DNA of 64,000 nt from Reyranella sp. (GCA_019750135.1 JAIEOV010000022.1:1-64000), one strand, 5' to 3'; shown: positions 44,925 through 54,108, counted from the stretch's first letter. Notes: a model not told the origin generated them from the sequence alone. Translations and numbers: made by a program.

Positions 44925-45650
44925 ATGACCTACTTCGGCCTGCCCTACATCCACGCCGTCTTCGACGTGCTGGCGTGGCTGGCGTCGATGACGGTCTTCA
45001 TCCTGACGACGCGTCATCTCATTCCCCCCGAGGCGCTGCCCGCCAACCGAGTAGCCCATCCTGGCCTCTACGCCGTCACCGCCGGCGCCGGCGCGCTCTG
45101 CGGCGCCATGTTCTTCGGCACGGCCAACGCCCTGCTGAGCGGCCAGCACGCGCTGGGCTTCTCCATGGTCGGCGGCATCGCCGGCGCCATCGCCGCCGTC
45201 GAAGCTTACAAGCGCTTCACCGGCGTCAGCGGCTCGACCGGCATCGTCTTCGCCGCGCCCTTCGCCGCCACCGTCGCGGTCGGCCGCTGGGGCTGCTTCT
45301 TCTCCGGTCTGGCGGACTTCACCTACGGCACGCCAGCATCGGTTCCCTGGGCCGTCGATTTCGGCGACGGCATCGGCCGCCACCCCGTGCAGCTCTACGA
45401 ATCGTTCGCGATGGCGGCGATGTTCGTCGTGCTGATCCAGCGCTTCGCCGTCCGCGACCGCTTCTGGCTGAAAAACGGCTTCTATCTCACGGTCGGCTGG
45501 TACGGCCTGCAGCGCTTCGCCTGGGAGTTCTTCAAGCCCTATGCAACGCTGCTAGGCCCCTTCAACCTCTTCCATTTTGTCTGTCTGGGCCTGGTCCTGT
45601 ACGCTGCGCTGATGATCCGCAGCGGGGCCCGCGCATGTACGACGGCGTAG
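44925..45650 (+). CDS. Prolipoprotein diacylglyceryl transferase-like membrane protein
   Basis: 241 residues, six or seven helices. GRWGCFFSGLADFTYGTP replaces the Lgt signature (usually GRIGNFxNGE) and HPVQLYES is the conserved later motif. The changed signature and linkage argue it is an Lgt paralogue, not the housekeeping enzyme. Its end overlaps the radical SAM gene by 16 bases, suggesting a shared job, perhaps on phospholipids. Confidence 0.85.
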   Translation: MTYFGLPYIHAVFDVLAWLASMTVFILTTRHLIPPEALPANRVAHPGLYAVTAGAGALCGAMFFGTANALLSGQHALGFSMVGGIAGAIAAVEAYKRFTGVSGSTGIVFAAPFAATVAVGRWGCFFSGLADFTYGTPASVPWAVDFGDGIGRHPVQLYESFAMAAMFVVLIQRFAVRDRFWLKNGFYLTVGWYGLQRFAWEFFKPYATLLGPFNLFHFVCLGLVLYAALMIRSGARACTTA

Positions 45651-47047
45651 CACGCAAGTCCGCACCGTATCTCTTCCTCGGCCAGACGACGTCGTTGTGC
45701 GAGACCTGCCTCGGCCTGGTGCCGGCTAAGATCGTCGAGGAGGACGGCGCGGTCTATTACGCCAAGCGCTGCCCCGAGCACGGCGTCATGAAGACGCTGG
45801 TGTCCGACGATCCGGTCTACTGGCGGCGCACGCTCGAGTACCTGAAGCCGGGCGACCGGCCGCTGGCGCCGTTCACCAGGACCGAGCGCGGCTGCCCGTG
45901 GGATTGCGGGCTCTGTCCCGACCACGAGCAGCATTCCTGTCTCGCCATCATCGAGATCAACGAGGCCTGCAACCTCGCCTGTCCCGTCTGCTTCGCCGAT
46001 TCCTCGCCGAAGAAGGACAGCCATCGCCCGCTCGCCGAGGTCGAGTTCATGCTGGACGCCCTGGTGAGGAGCGAAGGCGAGCCTGACCTCATCCAGATCT
46101 CGGGCGGCGAGCCCACCATCCATCCGCAGATCCTGGAGATCCTTGCCGCCGCGCGCCGCCGCCCCATCAAGCATGTGATGCTGAACACCAACGGCATCCG
46201 CATCGCCGAGGATCCGGCCTTCTGCGATGCGCTGGCCGAGCTGCGCCCCGGCTTCGAGGTCTACCTGCAGTTCGATTCCCTGAACGACGACGCCCTGAAG
46301 AACATCCGTGGCGCCGCGCTGTCGCGCATCCGCCGCCAGGCCCTGGCCAATCTCGAGGCGCGCAACATCTCGACGACCCTGGTCTGCACCGTGAAGCGCG
46401 GCGTCAACGACGAGGAGATCGGCCCGATCGTGCGCCATGCGCTCATGTACAAGTGCGTGCGCGGCGTCAACTTCCAGCCGGTGCAGGACGCCGGCCGCAA
46501 CGAAGGCTTCGATCCCAAGAAGAATCGCATCGTGCTGTCGGAGATCCGCCGCCGCATCGTCGAGGACTCGGGCGCCTTCGCCGACGGCGACATGATCCCC
46601 TTGCCCTGCAATCCTGCCTCGATCTCGATCGGCTATGGCGTGCGCGACGGCGAGAAGGTCATCCCGCTGACCTCGCTGGTGCCGCGCGAGGCTCTGCTGC
46701 CCGCGGTGCCCAACGCCATCTCCTTCGAGAAGTATCCCGAGCTGCGCCGCCGCTTCGTCGACCTGCTGTCGCTGTCGACGGCCGACAGCAACACCTCGGA
46801 GCGCCTGGGCTCGCTGCTCTGCTGCCTGCCCGACGTGCCGATGCCGCAGGGCTCGGGCTACGAGAACGTCTTCCGCATCACCATCGTGGAGTTCCTGGAC
46901 CGCTTCAATTTCTGCCTGGGCAACGTCAAGCGCTCCTGCGTCCATTTCGTGACGCCGGACGGCGCCATCATCCCGTTCGACACCTACAACACCTTTTATC
47001 GCCCAGGCGCGGCCGGGAACAAACGGCTGGCGGAGGCGGGTCGATGA
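45635..47047 (+). CDS. Radical SAM enzyme of the COG1964/Tes-like group
   Basis: 470 residues from ATG 45635, inside the end of the Lgt-like gene. The N-terminal Cys motifs are CETCLGLVPAKIVEEDG with KRCPEHG, and GCPWDCGLCPDHEQHSC. The radical SAM site is CNLACPVCFAD (three Cys), with ISGGEPTIHPQ after. A C-terminal cysteine cluster (LLCCLP, FNFCLGNVKRSC) is also present. This layout is that of archaeal MJ0619/tetraether synthase relatives, which join lipid tails. In bacteria, similar enzymes have been linked to membrane-spanning lipids. The function here is inference. Confidence 0.88.
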   Translation: MYDGVARKSAPYLFLGQTTSLCETCLGLVPAKIVEEDGAVYYAKRCPEHGVMKTLVSDDPVYWRRTLEYLKPGDRPLAPFTRTERGCPWDCGLCPDHEQHSCLAIIEINEACNLACPVCFADSSPKKDSHRPLAEVEFMLDALVRSEGEPDLIQISGGEPTIHPQILEILAAARRRPIKHVMLNTNGIRIAEDPAFCDALAELRPGFEVYLQFDSLNDDALKNIRGAALSRIRRQALANLEARNISTTLVCTVKRGVNDEEIGPIVRHALMYKCVRGVNFQPVQDAGRNEGFDPKKNRIVLSEIRRRIVEDSGAFADGDMIPLPCNPASISIGYGVRDGEKVIPLTSLVPREALLPAVPNAISFEKYPELRRRFVDLLSLSTADSNTSERLGSLLCCLPDVPMPQGSGYENVFRITIVEFLDRFNFCLGNVKRSCVHFVTPDGAIIPFDTYNTFYRPGAAGNKRLAEAGR

Positions 47048-47307
47048 GCGATCCGACCCCGACCCCTATGCCATCGCCACCACCGCCGCCGGTCAATCCG
47101 CCGCCGCCACCCAAAGGCCGCGGGCTGGGCTGGTTCTTCGCCATCTCGGGCTCGATCGTCCTGATCCTGACCTTGGGCTGCATCCTGGCTGTGACCGAGG
47201 GCAATCCTGCCGGCGAAATGGGCGGCGTTGCCATCCTCTGCGGCTCGCCGACGCTGATCCTGGGCGGCGTCTTTCTTTGGCTGGGCTCCCGCCGCCTAAA
47301 GCGCTAA
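47044..47307 (+). CDS. Proline-rich small membrane protein
   Basis: 87 residues. A Pro-rich start (PTPTPMPSPPPPPVNPPPPP) is followed by two helices (about 28-48 and 58-78) and a basic end. The ATG overlaps the radical SAM stop as ATGA (47044-47047). Function unknown; part of the lipid-related operon by position. Confidence 0.75.
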   Translation: MSDPTPTPMPSPPPPPVNPPPPPKGRGLGWFFAISGSIVLILTLGCILAVTEGNPAGEMGGVAILCGSPTLILGGVFLWLGSRRLKR

Positions 47308-47349
47308 GCAAGAGTGACGACAGCGCCAGAGTGGTAACGGAGCAGCCGG

Positions 47350-48003
47350 ATGCCTTTCGACAACAGCGACCGCCCGGGGCGGGGACGCGGCACGGGCGAG
47401 CGGGCGATCAACCTGCCGCCGGCGGTGATGTGGCTGATCGGCATCAACGTCGCGATCCAGCTCCTGCGCAGTCTGCTGGATGAGCCTACCGACAACGCCA
47501 TCATCCTGATGTTCGGCCTGATGCCGGCCGCCTACACCAGCGGCAACGGCGACCTGCTGACCCAGATCGTCTCACCCATCACCTATCAGTTCATCCATGG
47601 CGGCTGGATGCACCTCGTCATCAACATGGTGACCTTGGCGGCGTTCGGCGCGCCGGTCGAGCGTATGCTGGGCGTGCGCCGCTTCGTGCTCTTCTATCTC
47701 TCGGCCGGCATCGTCGCGGGTGCCGTCCAGGTCATCCTCTATCCCGATTCCGTCGATCCGGTGATCGGCGCCTCGGGCGCCATCTCGGGCGTGTTCGGCG
47801 CGGTGCTGATGCTGATGCGCTACACCGGCAACCTGCCCTCGCTCTATCCCATCGCCGGCATCTGGATCGCGCTCAACGTCTTCTTCGGCCTGTTCGGCGG
47901 CATGCCAGGCGCGGGCGGCGAGCAGGTCGCCTGGGCCGCCCATGTCGGCGGCTTCCTCTACGGCCTTGCGGCCATTCGTTTCTTCGCACCTCGGCGGGGG
48001 TAG
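47350..48003 (+). CDS. Rhomboid-family intramembrane serine protease
   Basis: 217 residues with six helices. FIHGGWMHLVINM holds the conserved His and Asn; GASGAISGVFGA holds the catalytic Ser142, and AWAAHVGGFLYG the partner His198. It cleaves membrane proteins inside the bilayer. The next gene's GTG overlaps the stop. Confidence 0.93.
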   Translation: MPFDNSDRPGRGRGTGERAINLPPAVMWLIGINVAIQLLRSLLDEPTDNAIILMFGLMPAAYTSGNGDLLTQIVSPITYQFIHGGWMHLVINMVTLAAFGAPVERMLGVRRFVLFYLSAGIVAGAVQVILYPDSVDPVIGASGAISGVFGAVLMLMRYTGNLPSLYPIAGIWIALNVFFGLFGGMPGAGGEQVAWAAHVGGFLYGLAAIRFFAPRRG

Positions 48004-49379
48004 TGGAACCGGTTCCGCTGCGCCGCTATCTCGCCGCCAGCGCCGTCGCGCTCGCGCCGTCCTTCGCCGCCCTGCTGGCGCTCTACTGGTCGGGCCATCT
48101 CGCCGGCCGGCCGACCCTGATCGCCATGGCCGGCATCGCTGTCGTCACCGTCTTCCTGGTGCAGCGCTATCTCGGCTCGCTCGCGCTCTTTGCCCGTTTC
48201 GTCGGCGAGCTATCGGACGAGCGCGAGCCCGTGATGCCTAGGCTGTCCTTCGCGCCGGCGACCGAGGAGCTGGCGACGGCAGCGGCCCAGCTCTCGGCCG
48301 GCTGGCGCCGCCAGCGCGCCTCGATCGACAATCTCGCCGCCTCTGCCCAGGCGATCGTCGACGGCCTGCCCGATCCCCTGATCGCCGTCGATCGCGGCCG
48401 CCGCATCGTGCGCACCAACCTCGCGGCGCGCGATATTCTGGGCAGCGCCAGCGCCGAGCGCGATCTCTCGACCATGTTCCGCCAGCCGCAGCTTCTCGCC
48501 GCGATCGACGGCCTGCTCGAGACCAGCGACGGCAACTTCACCGGCGCCGACCAGGCGGTCGTCGACTTCGTGCTGCCCGGTCCGCCCGAGCTCGACGTCG
48601 TGGCCCACGTGCGTCGCCTGCCGCGCGCGGCGGCCGACGGTTCGCTGGCGCTGATCGTGCTGCACGACACGACCGCGCTGCGCCGCGCCGAGCGTATGCG
48701 CGCCGACTTCGTCGCCAATGCCAGCCACGAGCTCAAGACGCCGATCGCGGGCTTGGCGGGCTTCATCGAGACCCTGCGCGGGCCGGCGCGCGACGACACC
48801 GCCGCCCGCGAGCGCTTCCTCGGCATCATGGCCGAGCAGGCCGACCGCATGCGCCGCCTGGTCGACGACCTGCTGATGCTCTCGCGCATCGAGCAGCACG
48901 AGCATGCCAGGCCTGACGCGGCGATCGAGATCGATCGCGTGCTGAAGGGCGTGCTCGACCTGCTGCAGCTCAAGGCGGGAAGCCGCAAGGTCGCGCTCGA
49001 GCTCAGCGTCGAGCCCGACCTGCCGCGCGCCGTCGGCGACTACGACGAGCTCACCATCGTGTTCCAGAACCTGGTCGACAACGCGCTGAAGTACACCAAG
49101 CCCAACACGACGGTGCGCGTGACCGCGCGCCCGCTGGGCCGCGACCGCATCGCCGTCGCCGTTGCCGACGAGGGCGACGGCATTCCGGCCAACCACCTGC
49201 CGCGCCTGACCGAGCGCTTCTACCGCGTCGACGCCGCCCGCTCGCGCCAGCTCGGCGGCACCGGCCTCGGCCTCGCCATCGTCAAGCACGTGGTCAACCG
49301 CCATCGCGGCCGGCTCGACATCCAGAGCACGCCGGGCAGGGGCTCGACCTTCACGGTGATGTTGCCGGCGGCGGACTGA
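48003..49379 (+). CDS. PhoR-like sensor histidine kinase
   Basis: 458 residues from a GTG that shares one base with the rhomboid stop. Two N-terminal helices (15-30 and 38-55), a PAS-like region (about 110-225), HisKA with ASHELKTP (His242) and the ATPase domain (NLVDNALKYTKPN, GTGLGLAIVKHVVNRH). No response regulator gene is next to it in the window, so the partner is unknown. PhoR-like by layout, but phosphate control is not shown. Confidence 0.9.
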   Translation: MEPVPLRRYLAASAVALAPSFAALLALYWSGHLAGRPTLIAMAGIAVVTVFLVQRYLGSLALFARFVGELSDEREPVMPRLSFAPATEELATAAAQLSAGWRRQRASIDNLAASAQAIVDGLPDPLIAVDRGRRIVRTNLAARDILGSASAERDLSTMFRQPQLLAAIDGLLETSDGNFTGADQAVVDFVLPGPPELDVVAHVRRLPRAAADGSLALIVLHDTTALRRAERMRADFVANASHELKTPIAGLAGFIETLRGPARDDTAARERFLGIMAEQADRMRRLVDDLLMLSRIEQHEHARPDAAIEIDRVLKGVLDLLQLKAGSRKVALELSVEPDLPRAVGDYDELTIVFQNLVDNALKYTKPNTTVRVTARPLGRDRIAVAVADEGDGIPANHLPRLTERFYRVDAARSRQLGGTGLGLAIVKHVVNRHRGRLDIQSTPGRGSTFTVMLPAAD

Positions 49380-49396
49380 AGCATGCGACTGAGCTT

Positions 49397-50098
49397 CTAA
49401 GGCGTATCGAGTCCCTTGGCGCGGAACACGGCGACCGAGGCGGGCGACCGCAGGAAGTCGATCAGCGCCTGGCCCGTCGTGGCCTCGGCGCTCGACGCCT
49501 CGACGCAGGCGACGAACACTGTCACCATGTGCAGGTCGCCCGGCAGCAATCCCAGGATCTCGATGCCCGGCACCTGCAGCAGCTCGGGCTTCTGCTGCAC
49601 GGCGAGGTCGACCTCGCCATTCGCCAGCAGGTCGCCGCACAGGCCGGCGGGCGGTGGATACTTGGTCTTGGCGTTGACCTCCTGCGCGATGCCCAGCCGC
49701 TCGATCAGCTTGGCGAAATAGATGCCGCTGGCGCCGCCCGCCGAGGGATCGCTGTAGGAGATCGCGCGCGCCGACAGCAGCGTCCGCGTCAGCGCCTTCT
49801 GTGTCGAGATGTCGGGACGCGGCGCGCCCGCCTTGACCGCGAGCGCCGTGGCCGAGCTTGCCAGGGTGACTTCGGATCCGGGCCGCACGCGCTTGTCGCG
49901 CGTCATCGCATCCATGCCGGCCCGGTTGAGGATCAGGACGTCCGCCGTCTCGCCGCCCTGCAGGCGCTTCACCAGCGCCGGCGCGGTGTTCCAGGTGATG
50001 GCGAGTCGGCACCCGTTGTCCTTTTCGAATGGCGGCACCAGCGCTTCCAGCGCGCCCTGCACCGCGATGGTGCTGAAGACCTTCAGTTCCCGTGTCAC
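49397..50098 (-). CDS. ModA-like substrate-binding protein without signal peptide
   Basis: 233 residues from a GTG at 50098 (V-T-R-E-L-K-V-F-S). The fold is that of molybdate-type binding proteins (FSTIAVQGALEALVPPFEKDNG, DVLILNRAGMDAM, GVDLAVQQKPELL-like loops). There is no export signal at this start and no transporter genes beside it. Homologues of this kind are common in alphaproteobacteria; the substrate is unknown. Confidence 0.85.
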   Translation of the reverse strand: MTRELKVFSTIAVQGALEALVPPFEKDNGCRLAITWNTAPALVKRLQGGETADVLILNRAGMDAMTRDKRVRPGSEVTLASSATALAVKAGAPRPDISTQKALTRTLLSARAISYSDPSAGGASGIYFAKLIERLGIAQEVNAKTKYPPPAGLCGDLLANGEVDLAVQQKPELLQVPGIEILGLLPGDLHMVTVFVACVEASSAEATTGQALIDFLRSPASVAVFRAKGLDTP

Positions 50099-50173
50099 CC
50101 GTCTGCCCCGCTTTCCTTCGTTCCGCTGTCCTTTATCATGCACTCTTCGTCGGGCAGTCGAGGGGCGACCGCA

Positions 50174-51793
50174 ATGGCGCACGTTCCGGTCCTGATCGTC
50201 GGCGGAGGTCCGGTGGGGCTGATGGCCTCGCTGCTGCTGTCGCGTCTCGGCATCCGCTCGTTGCTGGTCGAGCGCCATCCCGGCACCGCGATCCATCCCA
50301 AGGCGCGCGGCATCAACGCTCGCACCATGGAGGTCTTCCGCCAGCAGGGCATCGAGGCGGCGGTACGCAAGGCCGGTCTGCCGCCCGAACGCACCGGCTT
50401 CATCGTCTGGGCGAAGTCGCTGGCCGGCGAGGAGATCGAGCGTCGCGTGCCGTGGGGCCGCAGCGAGCGCAGCACCGACGTCTCGCCGGTGCGCGCCTGC
50501 CTCTGCGCCCAGGACTATCTCGAACCGGTGCTGCGTCGGTGTGCCGAAGAACAGGCGCCGGGCGAACTCAGCTTCAACACCGAGCTGAAGGGTTTTACCC
50601 AGGACAGCGCCGGCGTCACCGCGACACTGCGCAACGTCGTCACCGGCGCCGAGCTGAAGGTCTTGGCGCAGTACATGATCGCGGCCGACGGCGCGCAAAG
50701 CGCGATCCGCGCCGCGCTCGGCGTGCGCATGGACGGCAAGAAAGACGTCTACGACAGCGTCAACATCCTGCTCGAGGCCGACCTTCGGCCGTGGACCCAG
50801 GATCGTCCGGCCGCGCTCTACTTCATCGAGAGCGACAAGCTGCGCGGCACCTTCCTGACGATCAACGCCCACGATCGCTGGGGCTTCCTGGTGAACTCGC
50901 TCAAGGCGCAAGGCTATGCGCCGCAGGACTTCACGCCCGAGCGCTCGGCCGCGCTCGTGCGTCTCGCGGCCGGCGTGCCCGACCTGCCGGTGAAGGTCTT
51001 GGGCGTGGCGCCGTGGGTCGCTTCGGCCCATGTCGCCGAGCAGTATCGCCACGGCCGCATCTTCCTCGCCGGCGACGCCGCGCACGAGATGCCGCCGACC
51101 GGCGGTTTCGGCATGAACACCGGCGTGCAGGACGTCCACAATCTCTGCTGGAAGCTGGCGCTCGTGCTGCAGGACCGGGCCGAGGACTCCCTGCTGCAGA
51201 CCTATCACGACGAGCGCCAGCCGCTCGCGTGCAAGATCACCGAGCAGGCCCTCGCCAACGCGGTCTCCATGGGCCGCCTGAAAAAGACCAACGAGACCAC
51301 GAGCGCCCGTCCCGAATTCCTCAACGAGCAGGGCATGATCTTCGGCGCGAGCTACAGCTCGGCCGCCGTCCTGCCCGACGGCAGCCCGCCGCCCGCCGTC
51401 GCCAACCCGATCACCGACTACGCACCTTCGGCACGCCCCGGCGGCCGCGCACCGCATGCCTGGCTGCAGCGCCCGGACGGCGAGCGCGTCTCGCCGATCG
51501 ATCTTTTGGGCAAAGGCTTCGTGCTGCTGGCCGGCGGCAAGGGTGGCGAATGGGCCGAGGCGGCGCAGGCGATGCAGACGAGCAACGGCATCGAGGTCGC
51601 GCCGATCATCGTCGGCAATGGCGAGCTCGAGCCGGCCGACGAGCGCTGGCGCGAGACCTATGGCATCGACGAAACAGGCGCCGTCCTGGTGCGGCCCGAC
51701 GGTTACGTCGCCTGGCGCAGCGCGGGAGCTGCCGTCGATCCGACGCGCACGCTGGCGCGTGCGATGGAGGCCATCCAGGGTCGCGCGTCATGA
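50174..51793 (+). CDS. FAD-dependent aromatic-ring monooxygenase
   Basis: 539 residues. FAD motifs: PVLIVGGGPVGLMASLLLSRLG (about 5-26), LCAQDYLEPVLRR and GRIFLAGDAAHEMPPTGGFGMNTGVQDVHNLCWKL. The C-terminal thioredoxin-like part (about 430-539) is as in phenol hydroxylase-type (PheA/TfdB) enzymes. It probably hydroxylates a phenol. The stop overlaps the next gene as ATGA (51790-51793). Confidence 0.93.
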   Translation: MAHVPVLIVGGGPVGLMASLLLSRLGIRSLLVERHPGTAIHPKARGINARTMEVFRQQGIEAAVRKAGLPPERTGFIVWAKSLAGEEIERRVPWGRSERSTDVSPVRACLCAQDYLEPVLRRCAEEQAPGELSFNTELKGFTQDSAGVTATLRNVVTGAELKVLAQYMIAADGAQSAIRAALGVRMDGKKDVYDSVNILLEADLRPWTQDRPAALYFIESDKLRGTFLTINAHDRWGFLVNSLKAQGYAPQDFTPERSAALVRLAAGVPDLPVKVLGVAPWVASAHVAEQYRHGRIFLAGDAAHEMPPTGGFGMNTGVQDVHNLCWKLALVLQDRAEDSLLQTYHDERQPLACKITEQALANAVSMGRLKKTNETTSARPEFLNEQGMIFGASYSSAAVLPDGSPPPAVANPITDYAPSARPGGRAPHAWLQRPDGERVSPIDLLGKGFVLLAGGKGGEWAEAAQAMQTSNGIEVAPIIVGNGELEPADERWRETYGIDETGAVLVRPDGYVAWRSAGAAVDPTRTLARAMEAIQGRAS

Positions 51794-52746
51794 CCGCGAG
51801 CCGGCGCCGGGTGCTGCAGTGGAGCCTCGCCGGTTTCACTGGTCCCGCCGTTGCGTTGGCACAGGAAGGCAGCTTGCGCATCGTCGTGCCCTTCGCCGCG
51901 GGCTCGGGCACCGACAATGCCGCCCGCGTGTTCGCCGAGGCGGTGCGGCTCGCCACCGGCCGCACTGTCATGGTCGACGACAAGCCGGGCGGCGGCACGA
52001 GCATCGGCTCGCTGGAAGTCTCGCGCGCCAAGCCCGACGGCACGACTCTGCTGTTCACCACCGGCGGGCACACGACCAACGCGGTGCTCAATCGCAAGCT
52101 GCCCTACGATTCGATCGAGGGTTTCACGCCCATCACCCTGCTGACGCGCAGCCAGGGTTTTGGCCTGATGGTCGGCGGCGATTCGCGCTTCAAGACCATG
52201 CAGGAATTCCTGGCGGCGGCGCGGGCGGAGCCCGGCAAGATCACCTATGGCTCGTCGGGCATCGGCAACACCACCCATGTCGTGGGCGAACTGTTCTGCC
52301 GCAGCGCCCAGGTCCAGCTCACCCACGTCCCCTACAAGAGCACGCCGATCAACGACGCCATGACCGGCACGATCGACTGCTTCTTCGTCTCGCCGTCGTT
52401 GGTCATGCAGTACCTCAAGGCCGGCAAGCTCCGGGCGCTCGGCGTGTCGAGCGCTCAACGCATCCCGCTGCTGCCCGACGTGCCGACCTTCGGCGAGTTC
52501 GGCATCGAGGCCGACATTCCCGGCTGGTCGGGCTTCTGGGGGCCGCCCAAGCTGCCGCGGGCGCTGGTCGAAAGCCTGTTCCAGACCCTGTCGAAGGGCG
52601 CCCGCGAGAAGTCTTTCGAGACCTATGCGCGCGACAACGGCAGCGAAGTCGTCTGCCTGCCGCCCACCGAGTTCAGTGCCTATGTCGTGAGCGAGATCGA
52701 GCGCTATCGCCGCGTGCTGCCGCCACTCGGCATCCAGGTGGATTGA
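51790..52746 (+). CDS. Bug-family (TTT) substrate-binding protein
   Basis: 318 residues. A Tat-like signal (SRRRVLQWSLAGFTG) and the TctC/Bug fold: RIVVPFAAGSGTDNAARVFAEAV, DDKPGGGTSIGSLEV, ITYGSSGIGNTTHVVGELFC, HVPYKS. It would bind a carboxylate for uptake. Its coupling to the monooxygenase suggests the two serve one aromatic or carboxylic compound. No TctA/TctB genes are in the window. Confidence 0.92.
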   Translation: MTASRRRVLQWSLAGFTGPAVALAQEGSLRIVVPFAAGSGTDNAARVFAEAVRLATGRTVMVDDKPGGGTSIGSLEVSRAKPDGTTLLFTTGGHTTNAVLNRKLPYDSIEGFTPITLLTRSQGFGLMVGGDSRFKTMQEFLAAARAEPGKITYGSSGIGNTTHVVGELFCRSAQVQLTHVPYKSTPINDAMTGTIDCFFVSPSLVMQYLKAGKLRALGVSSAQRIPLLPDVPTFGEFGIEADIPGWSGFWGPPKLPRALVESLFQTLSKGAREKSFETYARDNGSEVVCLPPTEFSAYVVSEIERYRRVLPPLGIQVD

Positions 52747-52845
52747 TCCCCGTGTGACCATATTGGGCAGGGTGTGTTTTTGCACATTCCTGCTGCCGCC
52801 CTGCGTGATTTCTTCCGCCAGCCGAAGACTGCGGGGGCAGCACAG

Positions 52846-53580
52846 ATGAGTGTCGACCTATTCCAGGCCATCCTCGTGCTGGCCGTCTTCCTGGGCGCAA
52901 TCGTCCAGGGCTTTTCCGGGTTCGCCTTCTCCGCCGTCGCCGGCGCCGTTCTCCTGCAGGTGCAGGCGCCCGGCTCGGCCATTCCGCTGCTCATGATCTG
53001 CAGCCTGATGATCCAGACCTTCGTGCTGGTGCGGCTGCGCGCGGCCCTGTCGTTCCGAGGAGCGTTCCCCTATCTCGCCGGTGGCATCGGCGGCGTCGTG
53101 CTGGCCACGATGATGTTCGATCGCATCGACCCGCACCTCTTCCGCCAGCTCTTCGGCGGCTTCCTGATGTGCTACGCCGTGACGACGGTGCTGCGTCCGC
53201 AATCGGCCCTGTTGCTCATGAAGGCGCGGCCAGTGGGTCATACCGCCGTCGGCTTCGCGGGCGGCCTGGTGGGCGGCCTGACGGCAATGCCCGGCGCGGT
53301 GCTGGCGGTGTGGTGCGATGTCCATGCGATGCCCAAGATCGACCAGCGCGCCGTGGTCCAGCCCTTCATCGCCGCCATGCAGAGCCTGGCGCTGGTCTTC
53401 CTGTTCCTGAAGGCGCCGGGTGCGCCGGCGGCCGTGCTGCCGCACCTGCCGTTTGTCCTGCCGGCCCTGTTCGCCGGATCGACGCTGGGGCTCTTCCTGT
53501 TCGGCAAGGTGAGCGACGCGGGCTTCCGCCGCGCCATCTCCGTGCTGCTGTTCTTCTCCGGCGCGGCGCTCGTCGCATGA
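52846..53580 (+). CDS. TauE/SafE-family sulfite/organic anion exporter
   Basis: 244 residues from ATG 52846; a GTG at 52774 adds 24 residues without a clear benefit. Eight helices, with AIVQGFSGFAFSAVAGAVLLQV and VGFAGGLVGGLTAMPGAVLAVW as the two family repeats. It exports sulfite or similar anions. The next gene starts within its stop codon. Confidence 0.88.
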   Translation: MSVDLFQAILVLAVFLGAIVQGFSGFAFSAVAGAVLLQVQAPGSAIPLLMICSLMIQTFVLVRLRAALSFRGAFPYLAGGIGGVVLATMMFDRIDPHLFRQLFGGFLMCYAVTTVLRPQSALLLMKARPVGHTAVGFAGGLVGGLTAMPGAVLAVWCDVHAMPKIDQRAVVQPFIAAMQSLALVFLFLKAPGAPAAVLPHLPFVLPALFAGSTLGLFLFGKVSDAGFRRAISVLLFFSGAALVA

Positions 53581-53960
53581 AGGGCCAGCATCTCGTCGCG
53601 ACCGTCGCGCTCGCCGTGCTGCTCGTCCTGCAGGCGTCGGCGGGCCGCGCCCAGGCGCTCGACAAGCCCGACGCTGCGGTCAGAAGCTGGTTGCCCGGCT
53701 GCCGCGTCTTCCTCGAGCATCCCGACTCGGTCGGCTCCGAAGCCGCGGGCCAGTGTGCCGGTGCGGTCGATGCGCTGCTCTATATCGGCGAGGTGCTGGA
53801 ACCCGACTATCGCTTCTGCGTGCCGCTGCGCGTCCCGCGGCAGGAGATCATCTCGACCATCGTCGCCAACATCGAGGCGATGCAGCCGGAAGCCGATCGC
53901 CAGGACTTCAAGGGCATGGTGCTGGGGATCCTGCGCTTCAATTGGCCGTGCCGCGAATAG
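53577..53960 (+). CDS. Rap1a/Tai-like immunity-type exported protein
   Basis: 127 residues. After the signal peptide (cleavage after GRAQ, about 25) comes the Rap1a pattern: SWLPGCRVFLEHP, GQCAGAVDALLYIGEVLEPDYRFCVPLRVPRQEIISTIVANIE and FNWPCRE, with four Cys placed to form two disulfides. Rap1a proteins protect against T6SS peptidoglycan amidases, but many stand-alone relatives exist, and no toxin gene is nearby. Overlaps the TauE gene (ATGA). Confidence 0.75.
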   Translation: MKGQHLVATVALAVLLVLQASAGRAQALDKPDAAVRSWLPGCRVFLEHPDSVGSEAAGQCAGAVDALLYIGEVLEPDYRFCVPLRVPRQEIISTIVANIEAMQPEADRQDFKGMVLGILRFNWPCRE

Positions 53961-54090
53961 CAAGCCCGCACCGCGAACCGCGCAAACGGGGTTGATCGTC
54001 GTCGGTGGCCTAGCCTAACGTGTCCGCGTGAAGCGGATGATGAAGGTGGTCCGGTAAGAGATCCCACGCCGCTCTGGGAAGGGAGCAGAG

Positions 54091-54108
54091 ATGGGATCGC
54101 GCCAATGA
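54091..54108 (+). promoter_or_regulatory. Five-codon upstream frame overlapping the TRAP small permease start
   Basis: ATG GGA TCG CGC CAA TGA stands behind the strong GGGAGCAGAG site; its stop overlaps the ATG of the dctQ gene (54105). The permease gene has no ribosome binding site of its own at ideal distance, so ribosomes may reach it by ending this mini-frame and restarting. Confidence 0.4.

Noticed and set aside
48003..50098. A PhoR–phosphate/molybdate uptake module from the kinase and the ModA-like gene
   Set aside because: The genes are convergent, with no ABC permease, ATPase or response regulator; no support beyond adjacency.
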